Shown here in pieces: positions 1 through 5,877 of a stretch of DNA of 7,180 nucleotides (positions are counted from its first letter, which is position 1; each line of letters opens with the position of its first letter). The DNA is from Methylorubrum extorquens (GTDB lineage: Bacteria; Pseudomonadota; Alphaproteobacteria; Rhizobiales; Beijerinckiaceae). The notes under the pieces are model-generated. The model was not told where the DNA came from. It did not search any database and worked only from the letters and a program-made list of their open reading frames with translations. The translations under genes and the position numbers were made by a program. The stretch is from positions 1 through 7,180 of the forward strand of contig JAEUAC010000028.1 of the NCBI GenBank assembly GCA_019695455.1, in the 5' to 3' direction.

Positions 1-1148
1 CGAGGCGGATCGCGCTCGCGGCGGCCGGCTTCGGCGGCCCGCGGGACGGGCCCGTCGGCCCCCGGCAGGTCGACCGGGAGCTGACCCGCCTCGGCCAGGT
101 CCAGATCGATTCGGTGAGCGTGCTCGCCCGCGCCCATTACGTGCCGCTCTATTCCCGGCTCGGCCCCTACGATCCCGCGCTCCTGGAGAGCGCCGCCTAT
201 CGGGGCCGCGCGCGCCGGCTGTTCGAATACTGGGGCCACGAGGCCTGCCTGATCCGGCTCGACCTCCACCCCGCCCTCCGCTTCCGCATGGCCCGCGCCC
301 GGGCGGGGCGCGGCATCTACGGCGGCCTCCGCCGCTTCGCGGCCGAGCGGGCCGACTACATCGACGCCGTGCTGGACGAGGTCCGCCGCCGCGGCCCGCT
401 CGCGGCGCGCGACCTCTCGGAGGGCGGCCGGGCCGCCGGCGCCTGGTGGGGCTGGAGCGACGGCAAGCGGGCGCTGGAATGGCTGTTCTGGGCGGGCCTC
501 GTCACGACCCGCGAGCGGCGCGGCTTCGAGCGCGTCTACGACCTGCCGGAGCGGGTGCTGCCGGCAGCCGTGCTGGCGGCGCCGACGCCGGACGAGGGCG
601 AGAGCCACCGCATCCTGGTCGCCCGGGCGGCCCGGGCGCTCGGCATCGCGGCCGAGATCGACCTGCGCGAGTACTTCCGGCTCGAGCCCGCCGACGCCCG
701 GGTCGCGGTCGCGGAGCTGGTCGAGGCGGGCGAGCTCCTGCCCGTCTCGGTCGAGGGCTGGTCCGTGCCCGCCTTCCTCCACCGGGACGCCCGCATCCCG
801 CGCCGCATCGGGGGGTCGGGGCTCGTCTCGCCCTTCGACCCGCTGATGTGGGAGCGCCCCCGGGCGGAGCGCCTGTTCGGCTTCCGCTACCGCATCGAGA
901 TCTACACGCCGGCCGACAGGCGCGAGCACGGCTACTACGTGCTGCCCTTCCTCCTGGGCGACCGCCTCGCCGCCCGCCTCGACCTGAAGGCCGACCGCGC
1001 CGGCGGCCGCCTCGTCGTCCATTCGGTCCACCTCGAACCCGGCACCGACCCCGCCGCGACCCGGGCCGCCCTCGCGGACGAACTCGACCGCCTCGCCCGC
1101 TGGCTCGCCCTCCGGGACATCGCCCTGCCGCCGGGCTGGGGCGGCTGA
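1..1148 (+). CDS. YcaQ-like winged-helix DNA glycosylase (HTH_42 family), 5' partial
   Basis: The reading frame is open from base 3 with no start codon before the window edge, and ends at TGA 1146-1148, so 381 residues are visible. Homologues are around 400 residues, so only a short N-terminal piece is missing; the GTG at 114 is an internal codon, not the start. Seen: LGQVQIDSV at bases 90-116, then ARAHYVPLYSRLGPYD, FEYWGHEACL (visible residues about 74-83) and SPFDPLMWERPRAERLFGFR near residue 275. These match E. coli YcaQ, a glycosylase acting on alkylated bases and interstrand crosslinks. From family knowledge, the Q-I-D triplet (bases 102-110) fits the catalytic Q-x-D of the YcaQ branch. 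The enzyme is cytosolic and needs no metal. The gene runs convergently toward ETF-QO, with a repeat array starting at its stop codon. Family membership is firm; the exact lesion specificity is inferred. Confidence 0.92.
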   Translation, partial: RRIALAAAGFGGPRDGPVGPRQVDRELTRLGQVQIDSVSVLARAHYVPLYSRLGPYDPALLESAAYRGRARRLFEYWGHEACLIRLDLHPALRFRMARARAGRGIYGGLRRFAAERADYIDAVLDEVRRRGPLAARDLSEGGRAAGAWWGWSDGKRALEWLFWAGLVTTRERRGFERVYDLPERVLPAAVLAAPTPDEGESHRILVARAARALGIAAEIDLREYFRLEPADARVAVAELVEAGELLPVSVEGWSVPAFLHRDARIPRRIGGSGLVSPFDPLMWERPRAERLFGFRYRIEIYTPADRREHGYYVLPFLLGDRLAARLDLKADRAGGRLVVHSVHLEPGTDPAATRAALADELDRLARWLALRDIALPPGWGG

Positions 1149-1165
1149 GCCCGCACCACAGTTCC

Positions 1166-1210
1166 GCGTGCTTCGAGACGCGACCCTCCGGGCCGCTCCT
1201 CAGCATGACG
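1166..1210 (-). repeat. REP-like element 1 (most diverged copy)
   Basis: Minus-orientation copy with the arms GCGTGCTTCGAGACG and CTCCTCAGCATGACG. Its tip differs from all others: GCG-A-CCC, loop TCC, GGG-C-CGC, a stem with one A/C mismatch. It lies 17 bp after the YcaQ-like stop codon. Confidence 0.85.
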
Positions 1211-1262
1211 ACGGTGGGGAACAAGATGCTGCAGCTTGCCGACCTCGCCGACCGCCCCACCT

Positions 1263-1307
1263 CGTCATCCTGAGGAGCCCGCCGCAGGCGGGCGTCTCGA
1301 AGGACGC
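1263..1307 (+). repeat. REP-like element 2
   Basis: Plus-orientation copy. The tip is CCCGCC, loop GCA, GGCGGG, a perfect 6-bp stem, inside partly pairing outer arms (GAG with CTC, separated by a 2x2 internal mismatch). It is preceded by a 52-bp linker, 12-13 bp longer than in the other units. Confidence 0.88.
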
Positions 1308-1340
1308 ACCACACCCGGACCGAGCCCGCACCACCGTTCC

Positions 1341-1385
1341 GCGTGCTTCGAGACGCCGGCCGAATGCCGGCTCCTCAGCATGACG
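1341..1385 (-). repeat. REP-like element 3
   Basis: Minus-orientation copy. The tip is GCCGGC, loop CGAAT, GCCGGC, a perfect 6-bp stem. It follows element 2 after the conserved 33-bp linker. Confidence 0.88.
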
Positions 1386-1425
1386 GGGGTTGGGGCGCGA
1401 GATGCTCAAGCTTGCCACCCCACCT

Positions 1426-1470
1426 CGTCATCCTGAGGAGCCCGCCGCAGGCGGGCGTCTCGAAGGACGC
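1426..1470 (+). repeat. REP-like element 4
   Basis: Plus-orientation copy, identical to element 2 through all 45 bases as read by eye, including the CCCGCC/GGCGGG tip. Confidence 0.88.
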
Positions 1471-1503
1471 ACCACGCCCGGACCGAGCCCGCACCACCGT
1501 TCC

Positions 1504-1548
1504 GCGTGCTTCGAGACGCCGGCCGAAGGCCGGCTCCTCAGCATGACG
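1504..1548 (-). repeat. REP-like element 5
   Basis: Minus-orientation copy. The tip is GCCGGCC, loop GAA, GGCCGGC, extending the stem by one pair relative to element 3. Confidence 0.88.
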
Positions 1549-1587
1549 ACGACGGGGCGCGAGATGCTGGAGCTTGCCGCCCGACCT

Positions 1588-1632
1588 CGTCATCCTGAGG
1601 AGCCCGCAGCAGGCGGGCGTCTCGAAGGACAC
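1588..1632 (+). repeat. REP-like element 6
   Basis: Plus-orientation copy. A C-to-A change in the tip (CCCGCAGCAGGCGGG) shortens the stem to 5 bp with a 5-nt loop, and the last bases read GACAC instead of GACGC. Confidence 0.87.
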
Positions 1633-1665
1633 ACGACGTCCGGACCGAGCCCGCACCACCGTCCC

Positions 1666-1710
1666 GCGTGCTTCGAGACGCCGGCCGAACGCCGGCTCCT
1701 CAGCATGACG
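1666..1710 (-). repeat. REP-like element 7
   Basis: Minus-orientation copy. The tip is GCCGGC, loop CGAAC, GCCGGC, differing from element 3 only in the loop. Confidence 0.88.
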
Positions 1711-1750
1711 AGGGTTGGGGCGCGAGATGATCGAGCTTGCCACCCCACCT

Positions 1751-1795
1751 CGTCATCCTGAGGAGCCCGCAGCAGGCGGGCGTCTCGAAGGACGC
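1751..1795 (+). repeat. REP-like element 8
   Basis: Plus-orientation copy sharing the C-to-A tip change of element 6, which suggests these two derive from the same duplication. Similarity continues through CGGACCGAGCCCG to about 1817 and then stops, marking the array's right end. Confidence 0.87.
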
Positions 1796-1835
1796 ACGAC
1801 GCCCGGACCGAGCCCGGCGACCGGGGCCGCGCGAC

Positions 1836-1854
1836 GGTCGGAGCGGGTCCGACC
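1836..1854 (-). terminator. Hairpin just after the ETF-QO stop codon
   Basis: On the minus strand GGTCGGA, loop CCCGC, TCCGACC forms a perfect 7-bp stem starting four bases after the ETF-QO stop codon. There is no T run after it, so it is not a textbook intrinsic terminator. It may act as a 3'-end stabiliser or a weak terminator. It lies outside the repeat array and does not share its sequence. Confidence 0.4.
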
Positions 1855-1858
1855 CCGT

Positions 1859-3532
1859 CTACATGCCCACGTAGTTCGGGCCGCCGCCGCCCTCGGGCGT
1901 CGCCCAGGTGATGTTCTGGTTCGGATCCTTGATGTCGCACGTCTTGCAGTGGACGCAGTTCTGCGCGTTGATGACGAAGGTCGCGTCCGCGCCCTCCCCC
2001 ACCCACTCGTAGACGCCGGCCGGGCAGTAGCGGCTCGACGGGCCGCCGAACACGTCGTGCTCCGAGCGCTTCTGCAGCGCCATGTCCTTGACCTTGAGGT
2101 GGACCGGCTGGTCCTCCTCGTGGTTCGTGTTGGACAGGTACACCGAGGAGAGCCGGTCGAAGGTGAGGACGCCGTCCGGGCGCGGATACGCGATCGGCGT
2201 CACGTCCTTGACGGGCTTCAGCGTCGCGAAGTCCGGCTTGCCGTGCTTCAGCGTGCCGAACAGCGACAGGCCGGCGAGCTCGTTCATCCACATGTCGACG
2301 CCGCCGAGGCCGATGCCGACGAGCGTGCCGAAGCGCGACCAGAGCGGCTTCACGTTGCGCACCCGGTAGAGGTCGTAGCCGATGTCGGACGCGCGCCAGC
2401 TCTCCTCGTAGGCCTCGACCTCGTCGTGGCCGCGGCCGGCCGCGAGCGCCGTCGCGAGATGGTCGGCGCAGAGCATCCCGGACAGGATCGCGTTGTGGGA
2501 GCCCTTGATGCGCGGCACGTTCACGAAGCCGGCGCTGTCGCCGACGAGCGCCCCGCCCGGGAAGACGAGCCGCGGCACGGACTGGTAGCCGCCCTCCATG
2601 ATGGCCCGGGCCCCGTAGCCGATGCGCTTGGCGCCCTCGAACGTCTCCCGGATCATCGGGTGGGTCTTGAGGCGCTGGAACTCGTCGAACGGCGACAGCG
2701 TCGGGTTCTCGTAGTTCAGATGGGTGACGAACCCGACCGAGACGATGTTGTCGTCGTAATGATAGAGCCAGGAGCCGCCGCCCGCCTTGTTCGGCAGCGG
2801 CCAGCCCATGGAGTGCTGGACGAGACCCTTGCGGAACTTCTCCGGCCGGACCTGCCACGTCTCCTTGATGCCGAGCCCGTATTTCTGGTGGTCGGAATGC
2901 TTGTTCAGCTCGAAGCGGGCGATGACCTGCTTCGTCAGCGAGCCGCGGGCGCCCTCCGCCAGGATCGTGTAGCGGCCGCGCAGCTCCATGCCGCGCGCGA
3001 ACTCGCCCTTGGCCTCGCCATCGCGGCCGATGCCCATGTCGCCGGTCGCGATGCCGACGACCTTGCCGTCCTCGATCAGCACCTCGGCCGCCGGGAAGCC
3101 CGCGTAGATCTCGACGCCGAGCGCCTCGGCCTGCGTGCCCATCCAGCGGACCACGTTGCCGAGCGAGCCGATGAAGTTGCCGTGGTTGTCCATGAGCCGC
3201 GGCAGGCCGATCGTCGGGATTTTGATGCCGCCGGCGGGCCCGAGGAACAGGAACTCGTCCTTGGTGACCTCCGTCGTGAGGGGCCGCTCGGGATCGGACC
3301 GCCACTCGGGCAGGAGCCGGTCGAGCCCGATCGGGTCGATCACGGCACCGGACAGGATGTGGGCCCCGACCTCCGACCCCTTCTCGACCACCACGACCGA
3401 GATGTCCTCGCCGCGTTCGGCCGCGATCTGCTTCAGCCGGATCGCGGCCGCGAGCCCGGCCGGTCCGCCGCCGGCGATCACGACGTCGTAATCCATCGAC
3501 TCGCGCGCGGGCAGCTCGGTCTCGTCCGCCAT
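1859..3532 (-). CDS. Electron transfer flavoprotein-ubiquinone oxidoreductase (ETF-QO)
   Basis: Complete gene of 557 residues, a usual length for bacterial ETF-QO. The enzyme takes electrons from reduced ETF, which collects them from acyl-CoA and other flavin dehydrogenases, and passes them to ubiquinone at the inner membrane. Seen: the FAD dinucleotide-binding motif GGGPAG at residues 21-26 after a short N-terminal tail; EKGSEVGAHILSGAVIDP, typical of the family; and the C-terminal 4Fe-4S ligands C503, C526, C529 and C532 (YCPAGVYE, then CVHCKTC). The start is the ATG at 3532, preceded by GGGAGGA on the same strand; the frame stays open upstream to 3694 but that extension is arginine- and proline-rich and unlike the family. 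No ETF subunit genes lie nearby. It is divergent from the uracil-DNA glycosylase and convergent with the YcaQ-like gene. Identification is near certain. Confidence 0.97.
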   Translation of the reverse strand: MADETELPARESMDYDVVIAGGGPAGLAAAIRLKQIAAERGEDISVVVVEKGSEVGAHILSGAVIDPIGLDRLLPEWRSDPERPLTTEVTKDEFLFLGPAGGIKIPTIGLPRLMDNHGNFIGSLGNVVRWMGTQAEALGVEIYAGFPAAEVLIEDGKVVGIATGDMGIGRDGEAKGEFARGMELRGRYTILAEGARGSLTKQVIARFELNKHSDHQKYGLGIKETWQVRPEKFRKGLVQHSMGWPLPNKAGGGSWLYHYDDNIVSVGFVTHLNYENPTLSPFDEFQRLKTHPMIRETFEGAKRIGYGARAIMEGGYQSVPRLVFPGGALVGDSAGFVNVPRIKGSHNAILSGMLCADHLATALAAGRGHDEVEAYEESWRASDIGYDLYRVRNVKPLWSRFGTLVGIGLGGVDMWMNELAGLSLFGTLKHGKPDFATLKPVKDVTPIAYPRPDGVLTFDRLSSVYLSNTNHEEDQPVHLKVKDMALQKRSEHDVFGGPSSRYCPAGVYEWVGEGADATFVINAQNCVHCKTCDIKDPNQNITWATPEGGGGPNYVGM

Positions 3533-3577
3533 TGGTCCTCCCGGCCGCGTTCCGGCCGACTGCAATCGTTCCAGCCT

Positions 3578-3606
3578 GCTATGCGGCTGCCGTGCCCGGG
3601 TGACAA
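3578..3606 (-). promoter_or_regulatory. Candidate housekeeping promoter for ETF-QO
   Basis: On the minus strand TTGTCA (3606-3601), a 17-bp spacer and CATAGC (3583-3578) resemble a sigma-70 type promoter. The expected start near 3571 would give a leader of about 40 nt ending in the GGGAGGA ribosome site. This is pattern matching only. Confidence 0.38.
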
Positions 3607-3755
3607 GGCTGGCGCGACGCCGTGGCACGCGCCGTCCGGTGCGCCGCGTGCCGCGCCCGCCTTGCGGGACCGGCACGCGCCGGGGACGCGCCACCGGACA
3701 AGCGGGGCGACGCGCGACGGTTCCGCCCGGGCGACGGCTCCGCTAAGACCCTCCC

Positions 3756-4613
3756 ATGCCGCCGGATGCCTGGGACAGGGACAGCCTCGTCGCGCTGCTC
3801 GACTTCCACGTCGCGGCGGGGATCGACCTCGCGCTGGACGAGACGCCGCACGACCGCTTCGCCGAGGCGGCGACCCCGGCGGTCGCCCTGCCGCGACCGG
3901 TCCAAGTGCCTGCGGCGGCGGCGCTTTCCCGGCCCGCGCCGCCCTCCTTCCCGGCGGCCGCCGCCGGTCCGCCCGAGCAGGTCGCGGCCGATGCCCGGGC
4001 GCTGGCCGCGACGGCGGAGGACCTCGCGGCGCTCCGCGCGCTCGTCGAGGCGTTCGACGGCTGCGCCCTGAAGCGCACGGCGCGCCAGCTCGTCTTCGCC
4101 GACGGCAACCCCCAGGCCGACGTCATGCTGGTCGGCGAAGCGCCCGGCGCCGACGAGGACCGCGACGGCCGCCCCTTCGTCGGCCGCTCGGGCCAGCTCC
4201 TCGACCGCATGCTGGACGCGATCGGGCTCGACCGTTCGGCCGTCTACCTCGCCAACACCGTGCCCTGGCGCCCGCCCGGCAACCGCACGCCGACGCCCGG
4301 CGAGGTGGCGATCTGCCTGCCGTTCGTCCGCCGCCAGATCGCGCTGGTCCGACCCCGGATCCTGATCACGCTGGGCGCGGCCGCGACCGCGACCCTGCTC
4401 GACCGCAAGGACGGGATCACGAAGACGCGGGGCCGCTGGCTGGCCTATGCGGGCGAGGACGGCGGGAGCGTGCCCGCGATGCCGATGCTGCATCCGGCCT
4501 ACCTGCTGCGGCAGCCGGCCGACAAGCGGCTCGCCTGGCGCGACCTCCTGGCGCTCCGCCGCACGCTCGACGGCCGGGACGGACCGGAACTGGCATCTCC
4601 TTCTCCGACTTGA
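3756..4613 (+). CDS. Uracil-DNA glycosylase, family 4-like, with reduced iron-sulfur cysteine set
   Basis: 285 residues; removes uracil from DNA to start base-excision repair. Seen: GEAPGADED (residues 127-135) followed by GRPFVGRSGQLLDRM, NTVPWRPPGNR (167-177), and HPAYLLR (246-252), the three signature blocks of the family 4/5 superfamily. Residues about 40-80 form an Ala/Pro-rich low-complexity linker after a conserved N-terminal helix (DSLVALLDFHVAAGID). Oddity: classical family 4 enzymes hold a 4Fe-4S cluster with four cysteines. Here C103 and C187 remain, while the partner positions are K106 (GCALK) and W171 (VPWRPP). I believe this pattern is common in Hyphomicrobiales homologues, so it is likely real rather than a sequencing error. 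The ATG at 3756 is the first possible start, since TAA 3744-3746 lies in frame just upstream. No strong ribosome site is seen. It is followed after 42 bp by the metallopeptidase gene. Confidence 0.93.
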   Translation: MPPDAWDRDSLVALLDFHVAAGIDLALDETPHDRFAEAATPAVALPRPVQVPAAAALSRPAPPSFPAAAAGPPEQVAADARALAATAEDLAALRALVEAFDGCALKRTARQLVFADGNPQADVMLVGEAPGADEDRDGRPFVGRSGQLLDRMLDAIGLDRSAVYLANTVPWRPPGNRTPTPGEVAICLPFVRRQIALVRPRILITLGAAATATLLDRKDGITKTRGRWLAYAGEDGGSVPAMPMLHPAYLLRQPADKRLAWRDLLALRRTLDGRDGPELASPSPT

Positions 4614-4655
4614 TACGCGGCCCCGAAGCGTCGCCGTTGCGGCCGAGGACGACAC

Positions 4656-5582
4656 ATGCGTTGGGATGAATTCCGCACGTCCGACAACGTCGAGGATCGG
4701 CGCGGCCAGGGTGGTGGCGGCGGCGGCTTCGGCATCCCGATCGGCGGCGGAGGCGGCCTCGGCATCGGCACCATCGTCGTGCTCGGGCTCGTCGGCTGGG
4801 CGCTCGGCATCGATCCGCGCCTTCTGATCAGCGGCGCCGAGATGGTGACGCGCGGCGGCGGCCAGCATTACGAGAGCCCGTCGCAGCCGTCCGGTCGCGC
4901 GCAGGCGCCGGCGGGCCGGACCGGGGCGCCATCGGATCAGACGGGCCGCTTCGCGGCCGCGGTCCTCGGCAACACGGAGGACGTCTGGACGGCCGTCATG
5001 CCCGCCCAGGCGAACCGCAACTACCCGCCGACGCGCATGGTCCTCTACACGGGCGGAACGCGATCGGGCTGCGGGACGGCGCAATCCGCCATGGGTCCGT
5101 TCTACTGCCCGCTCGACAAGACCGTGTACCTCGACACCGCCTTCTTCCAGGAGATGCAGCGCCGCTTCCGGGCCGGCGGCGACTTCGCCTACGCCTACGT
5201 CATCGCCCACGAGGTCGGCCACCACGTGCAGGACGTGCTCGGCATTCTCGGCAAGGTGCAGGCCCGCCAGCAGCAGGCCTCGTCGAAGCGCGACGCGAAC
5301 GCGCTCTCCGTGCGGATCGAGCTGATGGCCGATTGTCTTGCCGGCGTCTGGGCCAAGAACTCCAACGACAAATATAATTCGCTGGAGCAGGGCGACATCG
5401 ACGAGGCGATGAACGCGGCCAGCGCGATCGGCGACGACAAGCTGCAGAAGCAGAGCCAGGGTTACGCGGTGCCGGATTCGTTCACGCACGGCTCGTCCGA
5501 GCAGCGCCAGCGCTGGTTCATGAACGGCTACAAGAGCGGCCAGACCAAGTCCTGCGACACGTTCCGCACAGCGAACAACTGA
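4656..5582 (+). CDS. YpfJ-like neutral zinc metallopeptidase, membrane anchored
   Basis: 308 residues, similar in length to E. coli YpfJ (Zn_peptidase family, PF04228), whose physiological substrate is poorly known. Seen: the N-terminal MRWDEFRTSDNVEDRRG block typical of the family, two glycine runs (residues 19-24 and 30-34), then one hydrophobic segment (about 35-51, GTIVVLGLVGWALG) that should anchor the protein in the inner membrane. The zinc site is HEVGHH at 185-190 (H185, E186, H189), and E222 in ELMADCLAG is a likely third ligand. The C-terminal HGSSEQRQRWFMNGYKSG block is also family-typical. The ATG at 4656 has GAGG eight bases upstream, and the 42-bp gap from the glycosylase suggests co-transcription. 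The topology (catalytic domain probably periplasmic) is inferred from the single helix. Family call is firm; function is unknown. Confidence 0.92.
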   Translation: MRWDEFRTSDNVEDRRGQGGGGGGFGIPIGGGGGLGIGTIVVLGLVGWALGIDPRLLISGAEMVTRGGGQHYESPSQPSGRAQAPAGRTGAPSDQTGRFAAAVLGNTEDVWTAVMPAQANRNYPPTRMVLYTGGTRSGCGTAQSAMGPFYCPLDKTVYLDTAFFQEMQRRFRAGGDFAYAYVIAHEVGHHVQDVLGILGKVQARQQQASSKRDANALSVRIELMADCLAGVWAKNSNDKYNSLEQGDIDEAMNAASAIGDDKLQKQSQGYAVPDSFTHGSSEQRQRWFMNGYKSGQTKSCDTFRTANN

Positions 5583-5595
5583 GATCGGTGGCGGG

Positions 5596-5620
5596 CCGTT
5601 TAAGAGGGGGATGCAAACGG
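5596..5620 (+). terminator. Weak terminator-like inverted repeat after the metallopeptidase
   Basis: CCGTTT (5596-5601) and AAACGG (5615-5620) pair across a 13-nt loop, and are followed by the pyrimidine-rich stretch TGTCCTTCTCTTCCC. The stem is short and half A/T, so this is a weak candidate, 13 bp after the stop codon. Confidence 0.25.
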
Positions 5621-5633
5621 TGTCCTTCTCTTC

Positions 5634-5701
5634 CCGCGTAAACGCGGAGGAACGAGCGTGCACGCCGTCTGCAGACGCCCGATGGAACGCGTTCGCCGGG
5701 C
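5634..5701. repeat. Cluster of short palindromes between metallopeptidase and tRNA genes
   Basis: Four palindromes follow one another: CCGCG-TAAA-CGCGG (5634-5647), GCGTGCACGC (5656-5665), CGTCTGCAGACG (5666-5677), and GAACGCGTTC (5685-5694) at the centre of a longer imperfect one (5677-5701, GCCCG...CGGGC). They lie between genes ending toward each other, where bidirectional terminators are expected, but none has a T run directly after it. No coding sequence is supported in 5583-5727. Confidence 0.45.
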
Positions 5702-5727
5702 ATCGATGTTTTGCTGGGAGAAGAAAA

Positions 5728-5802
5728 TGGTGGACGGTGCAGGGATCGAACCTGCGACCTTTCCCGTGTGAAGGGAACGCACTACCGCTGTGCTAACCGT
5801 CC
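5728..5802 (-). tRNA. tRNA-Val (anticodon CAC), CCA encoded
   Basis: A full cloverleaf reads on the minus strand from 5802 to 5728: acceptor GGACGGT/ACCGTCC, D arm GCAC/GTGC with AGCGGTA loop, anticodon stem TTCCC/GGGAA with loop TTCACAC (anticodon CAC, reading GUG), a 5-nt variable region, T arm GCAGG/CCTGC with loop TTCGATC, discriminator A73 and an encoded CCA. The discriminator A and the anticodon A35-C36 fit valine identity. No intron. The 3' end is followed by TTTTCTTCTC, which may help termination. Confidence 0.97.
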
Positions 5803-5830
5803 ATCCCGCGCCGCGACCGTAGCCCGGCGC

Positions 5831-5870
5831 GTTCCGGAGCAGTCGGCGCTGGCGCCGTCGCTCCCGGAAC
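5831..5870 (-). other. Imperfect hairpin in the predicted tRNA-Val precursor leader
   Basis: A 40-bp near-palindrome: the arms GTTCCGG and CCGGAAC close a 7-bp stem, an AGC/GCT pairing follows after a bulged G, and an inner GGCG-CCAG-CGCC hairpin forms the tip. It begins about where transcription from the promoter at 5878-5906 would start, so it would be the 5' end of the pre-tRNA. It may shape processing or protect the leader; this is inference. Confidence 0.4.
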
Positions 5871-5877
5871 GAGGGCC

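Larger units (their letters stand above)
1147..1817. repeat. Tandem array of alternating REP-like palindromes (BIME-like), four units
   Basis: This gap between two convergent genes is almost wholly repeat. Eight 45-bp elements share conserved arms, CGTCAT(C/G)CTGAGGAGCC on one side and GGCGTCTCGAAG(G/C)ACGC on the other, around a variable palindromic tip. They alternate strictly: minus, plus, minus, plus, and so on. Plus elements start at 1263, 1426, 1588 and 1751 (periods 163, 162, 163); minus elements start at 1166, 1341, 1504 and 1666 (periods 175, 163, 162). Linkers are conserved too: 33 bp after each of the first three plus elements (containing CGGACCGAGCCCG) and 39-40 bp after minus elements (containing GGGGCGCGAGATG), except 52 bp in the first unit. 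The array therefore grew by duplication of a two-element unit. No coding sequence is supported inside. Likely roles, by analogy with enterobacterial REP/BIME sequences, are transcript-end protection, termination or gyrase/IHF binding; this is inference. Confidence 0.9.

Noticed and set aside
502..1314. 270-codon minus-strand frame opposite the YcaQ-like gene
   Set aside because: Its N-terminus translates repeat elements and the rest is an arginine/glycine-rich antisense shadow.
1168..1761. Several short open frames on both strands within the array
   Set aside because: They are translations of the repeats (recurring RHPEEPAAGGRLEG or VSKDA-like strings), with no independent coding signal.
1166..1795. 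CRISPR-like spacing: 45-bp repeats separated by 33-52 bp
   Set aside because: Repeats alternate in orientation, and the sequences between them are themselves conserved copies rather than unique spacers. No cas gene is present.
1715..4669. 984-codon plus-strand open frame
   Set aside because: It is antisense to ETF-QO and out of frame with the glycosylase, with composition driven by GC-rich third positions; the overlapping genes have clear family motifs.
5373..5378. Perfect TATAAT inside the metallopeptidase gene
   Set aside because: It encodes part of NDKYNS, and no acceptable -35 box lies 16-18 bp upstream, so an internal promoter is not supported.
3579..5663. 694-codon minus-strand open frame
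   Set aside because: It is antisense to the glycosylase and the metallopeptidase, both of which are firmly identified on the other strand.
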